Shown here one piece after another: positions 10,806 through 22,800 of a stretch of 64,000 bases of DNA. Both the position numbers and the translations under genes were made by a program. Origin of the DNA: Thuidium tamariscinum (taxonomy: Eukaryota; Streptophyta; Bryopsida; Hypnales; Thuidiaceae). The first letter of the stretch is position 1; every line of letters begins with the position of its first letter. Where the stretch lies: positions 17,360,001-17,424,000 of the forward strand of contig OX344751.2 of the NCBI GenBank assembly GCA_947034885.2, given 5' to 3'. The notes below the pieces were generated by a model that was not told the origin of the DNA, made no database searches, and saw only the letters and a program-made list of their open reading frames with translations.

Positions 10806-12496
10806 AAGTATCTCAATCGATCTGAGTCTGTGTGTTTGCAGTACTAATTAATTGAACGGCTTGCAGGTGCCTCGATCCCACAATGCAATCGATCAGTGGT
10901 CCACAATTTCTTGTTTGGTATCTCTGCTTGTGCGGCAGACATTGTTAACGCATGTATCAATGTGTGTTTTGCATCCCATGAAGTATTGAATTGTTCAATC
11001 AAATGTTGAATTTCCCAGCTGCTGGTCACATAACTGCATGGTGATTTTTCTGGTGCCCAGTTTCCGGTAAAAGAAAATTGGCTGCTCTAGCTGTTAGTCA
11101 CAGGGCTTCTTTTTATCTTTGCAAGAGCTAAGTGTCTCGTTTTCAATTGTGCAGGTCGATGTGGGATCAAGCCAACTCCAAGTCTGCAACTCGCTATGCT
11201 ATGCTAGCTATGCCATGGGTTGGAGAGAAGATGATTGGAAAAATAATTGAATAAATAATTAGCTAGCTAGTTGTGCATGTGACAGAATATAATTGTGTCA
11301 GTGCTGAAACTATAAGTGATTTTGTGTTTATCTATAGCGAAGAGGCATTTCCGTTTCGGACGTTTGTAAGTTCTGTTGATAAATCGGTTCATGAAGATCT
11401 CGATTGTGAACTCCATTTGAGCAGAACTTACAGAAGGGCACTTCAGCTAGTAGCTCAATGCTAGAAGGGGTGTGAGTTGATGGGGTATTTAAGAAATAAA
11501 GAGGTGAATGCATGCTGTCAGTGTGTTAAACTCTAACTTAGTATTTTTGTCGCCTCCTATTGAAGACATGTTGAGAGATCATCTCACAATTCAATGTATC
11601 AACCGCTTTTCAGGCTCCAACTCAACTAGGTTCGTGAAATCTGTTTGTTTTTATAACTGGCTAGATGGGAAATTTCGTTAAAGTAGCGGTAATCCATATG
11701 CCATTTTTCCATTCATTTCTAGGACTGATATAGATTTCCGACCGCACGGTCCTAAACATGAAAGCGCCAGTTTGTAAAATAACGCCATTTCAACGAAATA
11801 TCGATCCTAGTTCTTTTCCTGAGTCTTCGTGACAAATTAATCTCAATGATTCACTTGCAATTGCATAATCTAGCTAGTCGATCATGCAAGACTTGAGCTT
11901 CGCATTAAAACGCATGCAATGCATGCAGATATCTAAATATTTATTCGAAAATTAGAACACAAGTACAGGATATGCTGACAGCTACACTTCCACAAAAACG
12001 GGCGCTCTTAAAAGAAAATCATGAATACACGTACGGAGTTGGTGACTTGCGTAATTACAAATCCGACAGCCTGCTTATAAAATAGTGATGGAGTACACTG
12101 GGGCCTCGATCTGTACTGTGGGACAACACTGAACTTAAGACGACATTCATAATGTTGAAAAAACGCTTTCGGACATCAGCATCCAAGTTGTTTGGACACG
12201 ATCTACAGCGATTATGTTGAAAATCTAGAACAGTCGAACGCGGTGCTACCAGTCGTCTAGACGAAAGGATCCCCAAGGAAAATTAGATGTAACTACAGAG
12301 GGTCATTACAGAGGGTTGGTTGAATTTCACGCCGAGGGTGTAGTCGACGGCTGACGGGTGTATTGTATATCAGTCTGGAAATCTAATTAAGACATCAAAT
12401 ATGCAGTCCCAGACTCGCTAAGTTATGTACGAGTCACAAGATGTGAGCCCTAACCTTCGCAAATCTCAAGGTGTGCAAAAAAACAAGTGAAAGCAT
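10806..12496. other. Spacer without recognisable gene
   Basis: Base composition is balanced and apparently low-copy. Short frames (plus 11273-11464; minus 12055-12276) show no domain. The right end probably holds the 3' untranslated region and terminator of the minus-strand HMA gene. Confidence 0.4.
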
Positions 12497-13519
12497 TTAG
12501 CCTCGCCTATTGCGACCCTTCTTCTCCGGTGTCGCTGGTGTTTTGTCCATCAGTCCCCGCGTGTCCGATTCGTCTGCAGTTTCAAGCGATGGGAGGTTGG
12601 GTTCGTTTACAATCTCGCCATCGCCGTCGTCGTACTCAACGAGCTTCTCGCTTTCCATTTTCCTAGTGTTCTTCTGTTTCTTGGCACTGCCGTTGCCACC
12701 GCTTTCGGCGGCCTTCTTCTTTCCTCGGACCACCACTTCTTCCACAGCTGGCTCGGGCATTGGGGCTGCTTCAGGTTGTGGCCAAAACTCTGCTGTCTTT
12801 CCTGCGCGCAACACCTTGTCTAACACGGCTTGAGGTTTCGCGGTGCCGTAGACGGTCACCTTCGAATCCTTCTGGTCGATATGAAAGGATTCCACGCCTG
12901 GAGCCACGATTTTAGCAAGAATTTAGAGGGTTAGAGATACACTGCGGTTAGAGACCACAACTACAGAGCAACAAAGTAATCATGCGTTGAGTGTAGGGCC
13001 GGTTAGTAGATAGCCAAATTCTAGGTTATTTTTATTAGCAATTGCAAGGGGATTCCTATGCATCAAAGCCTGTCCTATCGGAATTCTGTACGCTGAAGTC
13101 AGAGGGGTTCAACGTTTGATTGATACAAAGCCTAGTATCAAGGGAAATTTTCGGTACATTATCTACTCATCGGTGCAAAAAATTTAGAGGGTTTAGGATT
13201 TAGGTACAACGAAAAATCTAGCAGAATGAAAGAGTGAGATGTGCTCGCGGTGCTGACTAATTCCCTCAAACAGGGTGTAAGAACTGTGCAATGTTCATGG
13301 ATGCTGCTAGATTTACCTTCTAGTCTTCGAAGGTGTCGCTTCACTTTGGAGACACATCCATCGCAGTGCAACAGAACCTTGAGCACCGTGGTCTGCAAGA
13401 GGGGAGCACGGTGTCAGCATACTGAGACTTCTAGATGTAAGTGGACGAAAATGCAGAGGGTCGAAATCACGGTGGTGAAGTGTTTGAAGAGTTTGTCAAC
13501 TTAGAAATACCTCAGGCAT
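12497..13519 (-). CDS. Heavy-metal-associated (HMA) domain protein without CaaX box
   Basis: Three exons give 161 aa: 13511-13519 (MPE), 13317-13392 and 12497-12897, all with GT-AG introns and matching phases. Residues 3-70 are an HMA fold: TTVLKVLLHCDGCVSKVKRH carries the CxxC metal site (C13, C16). It is followed by VESFHIDQKDSKVTVYG and VLRAGKTAEFWP, the standard beta-alpha-beta pattern of plant HPP/HIPP proteins. HIPPs bind transition metals and are usually prenylated at a C-terminal CaaX. Here the tail is long, acidic and Lys/Arg-rich (RGKKKAAES, KKQKNTRK) and ends KKGRNRRG, so no CaaX exists. This makes it HPP-like and possibly nuclear (inference). The first exon codes only three residues, but MPETTVLKV is a normal start for this family. 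Confidence 0.85.
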
Positions 13520-15049
13520 GGTGCTTAGCGGAGACAGACCGCAGTGTTAAGTTGTGACTATCGAGCGTGAGGTTCCCGCTACAAAAGTGGAATCTGAACA
13601 TGCACAGACGAAGCATTAAGATATCTATTGTACAATATTTCAGCAGCAAGTATCAAAGAACACAGGATATCCCCAACTCCTGGCTGAGCAGAGATCAAAA
13701 ATCATCACTTAGCTTTCAGGATAGACAAATTCTCATTTTCAATCGCAAATTCACATTGCGAAACGATGATCACATTTTGTTCAGTACCAATCCCTCGACC
13801 GCTGCGCATTGTTTGAACTCATGACGAGAAACTATAGTAATGCATTACACCAGTCACATACAAACGATCAAATGAAAAATATGAAAATTATACCGTACTC
13901 AGAAAAAACTGCAATTCGAAAAGACGAACCTGAGGAGAAAATCAACCGAAGCATGGAAACTCTCGAGCAGAACAAAACAAGTGCAACAGCAACAGCTTCG
14001 AAAGCAAAAGCTAACAGTTCAAGGCCTCCCAGTTGCAATCACCTTGAAATAGACGGACTCTTCACACACCTAAAGAATAAACGGAATACGCCCATCTCTG
14101 CACATCTAAAAGGAAATTCTCTAAGAAATGTGAGCAGCGCAATTGCATTTGAGTGAGGAATTGGCACACACTTCAATGAAGAAACTCGACAGAGAATGAG
14201 AGCTATTTATCCCAGTCGAACACAATGATTCCAGCTCCCCTCTTGTAGAGCCAGCATCTTTTACAATTCAATATAATTGAACGTCGCAGAGTGAATCAAG
14301 AACACTCGGAGCAGCATCGAACGCACAGGATCAAATTTCTGAAATCGAAAAACAGGGGAAAAGCACTTCCGACATCCCTCCAAGACATTTGCTGAAAAGA
14401 TTGAATCGAAACGGACAAAAATGTGCATTGACCCCGCATCAATCGGCGCATTCCGACTATCATTCCTTAGTAAGAAAAGAATCTTTACTGCGGCGGACAG
14501 GTTTCCGTTAAGAGTTCCAGGAGCGCACTGAATTAAGTTAACCTAAATGAGCCCCGATCGACTTTAATAAGTGCGCAACGATTGCTAATTGCCCGATTCC
14601 CTCAAGGAATGGCAACTCCGAAATGGAAAGCACTCAAAACGTGGCCAACGGCTCTATCTATATTTGTACTACTGATGAAGCCTGAATAGATATGGTCCGT
14701 TGCGAAATCTGACGTTACAAATTTACACAGCAGTAGCACAGCATTGCAATTCTGATCCTAGCTTCGAATTTCGGAGAAGCTTTCAATTGCGATACTCTCT
14801 GTTTGTTCTCGCTCGTTGGCGCAGGTGGATTTCACGCTGATATGTCCACACTGGCTACAGTTTTTTGAGTGTGCTCCATTTAGGGCTTTGTGAAGCTCCT
14901 CACGATCGTAACATCGGTTGGGTTCTGCCAATTCCGAAATTTTCAATGGGATATAATCAACTTGGAATTTACTCTCTTCTGCCGAAATCGATCCGTAGCT
15001 ACGATGTCATTATAATAATTTGATCGATCTCGAAGTTAACAGAGATTCC
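13520..15049. other. Upstream region of the HMA gene; no further gene seen
   Basis: The 5' leader of the HMA gene begins here. Short frames include plus 13809-14156 and minus 14758-14946; the latter has a CSQCGH...C stretch that only weakly recalls a zinc knuckle. None is supported as a gene. Confidence 0.4.
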
Positions 15050-15450
15050 AAGGATCATGAAGGACGTTGACTATGGACGGGTCGACTGGGACCAACTTCT
15101 ACTGGCTACGAAGAGAAAACCGGATTCTACCCCTGATCTCATGGAGAAATTTCAGAAACGTTGGTGTCGACAAGGCGTTGTTGCGGACCTGGTCGATGGG
15201 GTCCCTCGGTGGCGTTTAACTGGTCCTAGAGCGGGGTTTGTCTTCAAACCCCCTTAGATTCTCGGTGGTTCCTGGCGCGGCTCACGCCGCGCTTGGGACC
15301 ACCACCTCACTGACCACTAACATAGGTAGTTCTGTTGTTTCTGATGTTCTGCCCAGGCCGCGTGCGGCTGGGTTTTGTTTTGCTTTCTTCTTGCAGTAAA
15401 GGATTCCTTTATTTGTGTCAAAAAAAAAAAAAAAAAGGATCATGAAGGAC
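15050..15450 (+). mobile_element. 5'-truncated LINE with poly(A) and target-site duplication
   Basis: A direct repeat AGGATCATGAAGGAC flanks the insert (15051-15065 and 15436-15450), and the insert ends in a run of about 16 A. Between them lies the last part of a LINE open frame (VDWDQLLLATKRK ... RAGFVFKPP, stop at 15255-15257), then a GC-rich 3' untranslated region. That region has two strong hairpins: 15264-15303 (arms GGTGGT...ACCACC around GCGCGGC/GCCGCGC) and 15352-15372 (CCCAGGCCGC/GCGGCTGGG). Such 3' stem-loops are known to be recognised by some LINE reverse transcriptases. The near-perfect target duplication means a recent insertion. Confidence 0.85.
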
Positions 15451-15920
15451 TTGGTCAGCAGGTTGGAGAATCAAATCTCACTCGGGTGAAAATGCTCTGG
15501 CACTCTGTTTAAAAAAAAAATTAAAAAAAATGCTCTAGCACTGGTTCTGAATCCATGGTAAATGATGAATACTTCAATATTTGAAAGCTATGTTGCCAGA
15601 AACACGGGTGAGAATCTTCGTGATTCTTGCATCAGAGCAAACAAGGGTTTTAGGGGTTTCGGTTACCTGCAGGAAGTCGAAGCGCGTGAGAGCTGCAGTG
15701 AGCACGAGAAGCGCACGCAACAGCAACCGACCTGCTGTTATGTTAACGCAACTTGAGGCCTTCAAAGCTTGCTCATAGGTTGTTCAGTGATGGGAGGCCT
15801 TCTGTTTTCATCTAACAAAAAGAATCAAGATGGCGATCTCTAATAAAATTATTGGTGACTCAAAATATTCATTTTCTTAAGTCACATTCAGTGATCTCAG
15901 AACTGTTTTTGAAATTTAGT

Positions 15921-16253
15921 GTAATATGCTACCTTTCTTTTTTTTTTTTTTTTTTTTGAACAAATGGGCGAGCCCACTGCATTAAGAAACAGAACCAAGA
16001 ACAAGAAGCCAAGCCGCCAGGGCTGGCCAAAGAAACACAAAACCGAAACTCACAAGAGCCACAAAAATAAAACTAAGGGCTAGAAGGCGGAGTGAACTGC
16101 GCCACGGGAGGACCCACCCTGTTCCAGCAAATCAAGCTATCACGTTTATACGCAATGACTGCTGATTGAAGCCAAATACTCTCAAACTTGTCAATGATCC
16201 TATCCTGAATTTGTGGATGCCGCTGGGATTGAGAAAGTAATATGCTACCTTTC
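15921..16253 (-). mobile_element. 5'-truncated LINE, second family, minus strand
   Basis: A perfect 17-bp direct repeat, GTAATATGCTACCTTTC, flanks the insert (15921-15937 and 16237-16253). The insert (15938-16236) starts with a poly(T), so the element reads on the minus strand. It encodes the end of an ORF2-like frame (HPQIQDRIIDKFESIWLQSA ... FTPPSSP, stop at 16073-16075) and a 3' end with AATGCAGTGGGCTCGCCCAT before the poly(A). Related pieces are at 35787-36140 and 59825-59892. The perfect duplication indicates a young insertion. Confidence 0.85.
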
Positions 16254-17720
16254 AAGAGAAACAGACATCAACTTTGGCTATCTTGAGAGTGAGTAGTAGC
16301 AGAACAAAATAGATAAGAGAGGATTTTGTAAGTTGTGAAGGATTATTGGGAGTATTGTAAGACAAAATTGACTAAATATATGCTAATTCTACTATAGAAG
16401 AAGTTGCAAACTAGCTATCAAATTTTATTGTTTGTTGTAATTTTGACTAAAATGGCTCCATTAAAGGTCCTTTTTAACAATGTAATAGTAGTGCAAGGAT
16501 TTTTTGGGTAGAAATCGAGCAAAATTTAGCCAGGTCACATTCATTCACTTTTTCAACAAAATTTGGAGATTCCATGGATATTTGATGTAGGAATGCAAAA
16601 AAATATAGTAAAAAATATTACTTTGGAAGCAACAAATTGAGTGGAGAATTTCATTAAAATGGTGCAATTTGGCCCAATTGTCCCAATCCGTCAAAGAAGT
16701 GTTGCACACAAGATGGGGTAGAAGTGGGTTACTATGTGTTAAGGATCTTCATTTATCTTGGAATATTTCAAATTTAACCCTAATATGTCCTAAAAGATCA
16801 AATGTGACTTCTTCCATTGAATTCTCTAGCAATTATCAATAAACCATTCAGGAAACTTAAATAATGGTAACAAACATAGCAATAAGAAGAAAAAAAATTC
16901 ATAATCTAAGATATTTTTGGATTATGGAAATGGATTTTGAAAGATAATATCATCAACTCTTAGATTCTAAAATGAACCATTTTATTATTTTAATCAACCT
17001 TAAACAAATACTATAATAAGATATGAATACAACTTTTTATCAAATAATGGTAAGGATTTGAAACAACAGTATTGCAATCTTTACTATTAGAATACTCACA
17101 ATGACATTGCATGACTTTCTCATGCTATTTTCATTGTCATGAAACATTGCAATTGACCATAATCATTGAAGCCTAAGGTCATGAAGTCATACTTCCATCC
17201 TTGCTCTATGTTCATTCTAGAAGTCACAAATCTCAAAGATTTAACAATCTTGATCTAATTAAGAAGATGAGATAGTATTCAATGATCAATTCAAGACTTT
17301 AGACTATTTAAAAACAAATCATCATTACAAATCATCAAGTGAAGTGATTTCTAACATTCATTGATTGGTTACTACTCTATCTTACTATTATAATAATAGT
17401 TTTCATTAAGGTATACATACTCATATCCATTGCCCCTCTTCCAATTGCATCCCCTTTCTACAAAAGTCCAAAGTTTGTAGGTCCAAGATTTGTGGGTTGT
17501 AGGGCCCTTGTACACAAAAGGCACAATTGGAAGAGACCATAATGGATATGCTTACCCTTGCGGTACATCCCAATCCTTGCCTACAGATTTTTTCAGGGAC
17601 CTTCAGTGAACATAAGGTTACAGAACTGTACTCCGAGCCTGCTGGTTCCAAGATCATGGAAGGTTCAAGAGCTGGCCCAGACCTTGTGCCTGGACGGCAG
17701 AACATGACCAAAATATGAAA
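16254..17720. other. AT-rich spacer without recognisable gene
   Basis: No convincing frame, RNA gene or clear repeat is visible. The right-hand 300 bp is less AT-rich and is probably distal promoter of the LEA gene. Confidence 0.4.
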
Positions 17721-17734
17721 TGACGTGGCACGTG
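17721..17734 (+). promoter_or_regulatory. ABRE/G-box pair upstream of the LEA gene
   Basis: TGACGTGGCACGTG contains the ABA-response core ACGTGGC overlapping a palindromic G-box CACGTG. It lies about 635 bp before the LEA start codon. Paired ACGT elements of this sort are the binding sites of ABF/ABI5-type bZIP factors and typically drive ABA- and drought-induced LEA genes, which suits the neighbouring product. The distance is somewhat long unless the leader contains an intron. Confidence 0.5.
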
Positions 17735-18368
17735 AAATCTGCACGGTGATGGAAACGCGGCGTTTTTAGGATGGGATTCATGGAAAGACACCACAATTTC
17801 CAGACCAGAAGTGTCCAGAACATATTGTAGAAAATTGGACATGCAAATGACGGTTGACGGGGTCGTATGGGTCGGTGGGTCGGTGGGTCCTGGCGAGTGG
17901 CGAGCCTTCCAGAATCCAGAGAGCCCTAAATTGGAGGTTCCTGCCTCGAATATGATCGCCTCTCTCTCAGCAATTTGTCGCGTTTGAGTGGGACTTACAT
18001 AGCATCAGCCAAGAAAAGAATACGCGACTCATTCCGTCATCTCAACAGCAGTTATGCTGCTCTTGTCGGTCTCATTGCGCGTGATGCTCAAAGCAAGCTT
18101 TGCATAAAGCCCCCGTGTAGTGGCTGGAATTTCATAAGTTTGCCACAAAATCTTCTCTCCAAGCCAGTTATTGCTTTCACCTTGTCGAGTTCAACAATTT
18201 TTCTGCTTGACAGTGTCATACTTAAGAGCCAGGAATCGTTTGAATTTGGTGTCCTTTTGGGTACGAAATTGCTGCAGATTGAATTCTATCTGTTGTTTGT
18301 TGAGTTTGAAGAGACTTACTCGTTTGGGTTGAGCTCGCGAAGTTGAGGGAGACGAAAATATTCTGAAC

Positions 18369-18929
18369 ATGGCTGATGCTGATGTCACTTTCAATGAAGA
18401 CAGAGGATTGGGCCAGCCTGGGGGGTCGACTGCAGTACCTGCAGCAGGTGCGCACACGGAGCAGCCCGAGCGAGAATTGAAACCTGGGAATCCGAACTTG
18501 ACTGGGGTTGCATCTCCAGGACCTAAGAAAGGGATAGTGGACAAAGTGAAGGATCTTTTCGACGGCGCGAAGAAGGGGCACCATAACAATACCGGATCGG
18601 CAGTTGGGTCTGGAGTCGGACTCTCACCTGATTCGAGCCCGTATGGAACTGCCGCTGACAATCAGGAGTTTGCTGGTCATGCTTTGGATCCCACAGCTGC
18701 GCCAGCAGGGAACACTGTCGGACAACAGGGTGCCCGATCGCCAGGTCCCTGGCCACATCCCACCAATCCCAGACATACCCACGCTCAGGGCGAGGCTACC
18801 CTAACTGGCGAGCGCAGCAACCTGCACCCAGGACCCCAAGAAGACGGTGTCAAGGAGGGATTCTTGTCCAAGATCAAGGACAAATTGCATAGCCACAGTG
18901 GCCTTAAGACTCGCAAGAGCAACCAGTGA
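18369..18929 (+). CDS. Dehydrin-like LEA protein with two divergent K-segments
   Basis: The single open frame encodes 186 aa. The protein is hydrophilic and rich in Gly, Pro, Ala and His, with no cysteine or tryptophan-rich core, as expected for an intrinsically disordered desiccation protector. Two lysine-rich amphipathic segments resemble the dehydrin K-segment (EKKGIMEKIKEKLPG): residues 52-66 (PKKGIVDKVKDLFDG) and 163-177 (EGFLSKIKDKLHSHS). A Gly/His/Pro-rich linker separates them, with HH and HTHAQG patches that could bind metal. No S-segment (serine run) is evident. Dehydrins bind membranes and proteins through K-segments during water loss. The start ATG has A at -3 and G at +4. The ABRE/G-box about 0.6 kb upstream suggests ABA induction. 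The call as a divergent dehydrin is inference from the two K-like segments; another LEA class remains possible. Confidence 0.65.
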   Translation: MADADVTFNEDRGLGQPGGSTAVPAAGAHTEQPERELKPGNPNLTGVASPGPKKGIVDKVKDLFDGAKKGHHNNTGSAVGSGVGLSPDSSPYGTAADNQEFAGHALDPTAAPAGNTVGQQGARSPGPWPHPTNPRHTHAQGEATLTGERSNLHPGPQEDGVKEGFLSKIKDKLHSHSGLKTRKSNQ

Positions 18930-19808
18930 GGCAGCACAATTCTTACCTCATCTGTTCGCCATCCTGCACTGAGATGGGCTCAGTGGTAGCAAATTCATCT
19001 GGACTCTGAAGGAGAGACTTCCGCTGGTCTCACATGTTCTTCCTTGTCTTCGTAGATAGACTACCAGTGTCTTTTAGAGGCTGTTATATTGATACTCCAC
19101 CCGAGGATACAATTTTCTGCTTACCATAGGTTATTGTAAATTATGATTCAAGTTTAGATTTGTAAATTAGGAGTCATGAGAGACATGGGAATTGATTCTT
19201 CAGGTTCTAAGGTAGCTTTTAAGGGCAAATTAGGTATGATGTCCACAAATCGCGTTTGACAATGGCATAGATTTGTATACGAATGTGAGAAGTTAATGGG
19301 AAGATTCACAGTTGTGAGATTTATTAAGCGAACGACTCAATGTCTGTGCTGTGACAGCCGGAGAATAATCTCATGCATGATTCTATGCATTTGTCTTCTC
19401 AGATTCGTACCCAACGTATCTACCTATTCGAAGTGCGCATTTCGTAGGTGATGGTAGCTTCCTGATAACCTGTGCATGGACTCAGGACTATAATCTCCTT
19501 CATGTTGCTCAGGGTCCACTAATGACCGTGCTGAGGAATTCACTGGTGTGGCCTGCTCTGTGCTCCTGATCATGTCATACCATCAATAGATACATATGGT
19601 CGTGCAAAGTGCACTGCTCTTGATCTGCTGCAACGCCGGTATGCACCACCAGATCCCTAAGCATGACGATCAATTCATCAACTTCCTGGTATGTTAAAAG
19701 AAGTTAGCTCCAGATATGATTAGATTCTCTGTATGAATAACTCTGTATGCGATCAAGGTAAATTGCAAAGTTGATCTTCATGAGATTTCGTCAACTTTCA
19801 GTTTTACC
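18930..19808. other. 3' flanks of convergent LEA and MTOPVIB genes
   Basis: This stretch contains the 3' untranslated region of the LEA gene (plus) and that of the meiotic gene (minus). No other coding frame or RNA gene is supported. Confidence 0.5.
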
Positions 19809-22800
19809 TCACAGAAGCTCTTCATCTTCATAGTCGTAGTATAGGGGCTCCTCGTCTTCATTGACATAGTTTAGGAGCTCTTCCTCGTCCTCGCTGTGTA
19901 CAAATTCATTCGCGAAGACCTCAGTGACCTTTCCCCGGGGTTTACTCTTCTTCTGCCCATCTTGTTGCTGGATGATATTGAACATCTTCGTACGAATGGT
20001 GGTCTCTATTTTTTCCAAATTTTGGGGTGGCAATTGAAGGATCGCCGCACACTCCTCTTGAAATTCCTCATTAGTAGATGAGCAAATGATACCGGCGATG
20101 CACTCCGAGACATCAGTCGCAATTTTTTGCAGCTGAAAGACGAGAATAGTGAACTTGAGTAGTCACTCGGGCACAAAACAGATTCTTCATCTCTTAAATG
20201 TGACTATCATCCCAGTTAACTTCATTTAATGTAGGATTTAATCCAGCAGACTAAAATTCACCTGTATCGCACGCTCACTCAGAAAGAGTTCGGAGAATCT
20301 AGCTTTTAAATCCGTCATACAGGCCTCCGCAGCGGCCTTCACCTTTCTTTCTCCTGCTGGCGAAGGCGATCTATTTAGGGTTTGTAACTTAGAGTTAAGG
20401 TAACCTACCTATAGACACGAAATGACAAAGCGAAGTAGAGCGCGAACATTCAATAAGTGCCACTGATTTCAGCAGTATTTCTGTTCATCAGATACTGCTC
20501 TGAACTTGACTAACAACGATTGACAATAAAACATTAATCAAAGATTGCGGGTATTGGATATTCAAATTCTGGTGAACGTGCAGGACGATAAACATGGATG
20601 AGATTCTCCTCGGCTCGTGGAACTGTACAACAACTTCTCCAGAGTCCGCAATCTGCATATCCTTGATTTTCAGACCGAATTTACCCCACTTCACGTTGCT
20701 CAACCCCTTCAGAACGGACACAGGAGCCGGGGTGTAACAGCCATCCTCGAAATAAGCGACCTGTAAGGTTTCATCCAATCTGTTTAGATTTGATTCAGAC
20801 ATAAACATCTGAAAGAGATCATTTATCTGATGAACAGATAACTAAGAGGCAGGTCGTCTAGAGTACAATGGGCAGAATGTAGCTGAAACACTTTCTGCTT
20901 TCCCATCGCCTGGGATTTTATCGAACAAAAATGAAGGTGCAGGATTTTTGAAAAATTAATCAACATCTACGCTTCTTGGAATACACGACCTGAATAAGAA
21001 ACGATCATTTAAAGATACATATGTCTCACATAATGTCCTAATTATGATTCCATGCAGGGACAAAAACTAAGAACATCTTCGAATAAAGGATTTCACGGCA
21101 CATGTTACCACTGATGTCTGAGAGTCAACGGTGGGAAATATTTCGTTGGCCATGTTCACATCAATAATTACAACGCAAGCGTCAAGACTCCATTTTGTTT
21201 CCGATGCTCCTGCGCGACCTTCCCCAACTTGCACAAGCTCTCTGCAGAGACCATATTAGTAGCATTTCGTGTCAGCTATTGATTGTAGCTCCTCAAAAAA
21301 CCCTGTTTTGAAAGTTTGCACTCAAGACTCAACGACATCAAGCTATTGTACTGAGACACCGAGCTCGGTGAACTAAATATTTCAAGACTTGCTAGAGCTA
21401 GAATCAGTAGAGGAACAAAGGTACCGAAAGCGCAGGTCTGCAATGGATCCTTCACGAAATCCGCATCTACAGCTGCTTAGATACTCAACCGCTCCAACGC
21501 AAAGCAATTCCTCTGCCGTAAAATCCCCCGAAGCTCTTGTACCATCGAAAATACGGAGTCCTTTCATGTGGTATCCTGTATCGTCTATGTGTGTACCTTG
21601 TAAGAAAAAATCGATACTCATGTTCTGCGCATCCACAAGGTGTTTCTGAGGTCTCGTTACTTGAATCCCTTAATCGACTTAAACGAATTTCTGATGTCGA
21701 CATGAAGGTTCCATACGTTGAAAGATAGCACCAGTACCTTCAGCTTTAATATGGATGTCTGTACAGGAAACAGAGAGAATCAAAGACTGCCGAATCATTA
21801 CATATCACGAGAAGGAATACAATATTAATGCTTTTACATGAAGAAGTCTTTGAAAGTATTGCAAAAGCTTGAGTCTATCCACTAAATGCAAATATAAAAC
21901 GTGCTGCATTTAGAGGCAGTGTGGAGCTACCTTTTCACAAATAGACTTGGAAAATTCGAGTAATTCTTGAACGCCACCTGTAACAATGATCTCACATACA
22001 GTTCCGCTACATACAGACGACGTGTGCAAAAATATTAAAACTTGCTCATGGAAAAAGTTTCATCCCTTCCACAAAAACTTAGACATTCAAGATAAATGAC
22101 TTCAAATAAGTCGCAAGCATCCTACAAGGCTCTTGCATAAAAATTTCAAGAACTCTGAGAAACATTTCCTTAGACTTGCACCCTTGTAATAGAAGTGTTT
22201 CACATAAGTGTTGAAAAACAAGGACCACTTATGCTAAAACGAGAACCGGAAAAATAAGATTTTCAATCTACGATGCAGACAACTCACAAAAAATAATCAG
22301 CATATGAACAAACCTATCAAGCTCTGTTTCGTACTCTGCGCGTGGAAGCTGAATAGTTTCAAATCGGTTGTCGGACCGCATCACTATCTCATATTGATAA
22401 AAATCTTTCTCTCCAACATCTTTGACCGGATCCAGAACAGGTGAATATCATGCAGCTTAACTTAAGTGAAATTCAATAACACCCGGCAGCGTAGATTACG
22501 AGTATGTATAAAATCTAAAATTACATTCATGCGTAGAATTTCACATCTTGAGGATGAATAGATGTACACAAGAACTCTGAAACAGGTCAACAAGAGTTCC
22601 GGATCAAGCTTTGAAAATTGCCAAATTGGGAGAAATTTCCAACGGCATTCGGAGAACTTATACCTGCCGTGAGTACTCGCACGACTCCACCTGTGCGGTG
22701 TGTCCATCTTAAATCATTAATTGATGGGGAATCACAAATCAGGTAATTTTTGCTTAAATTTGATTCTGGAAATCACGAGTCACTACACTCCAAATAATGC

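Noticed and set aside
14758-14946. MYB-type N-terminal zinc knuckle (CSQCGH...C)
   Set aside because: The spacing does not match C-x2-C-x3-H-x4-C, there is no following MYB domain and no splice support.
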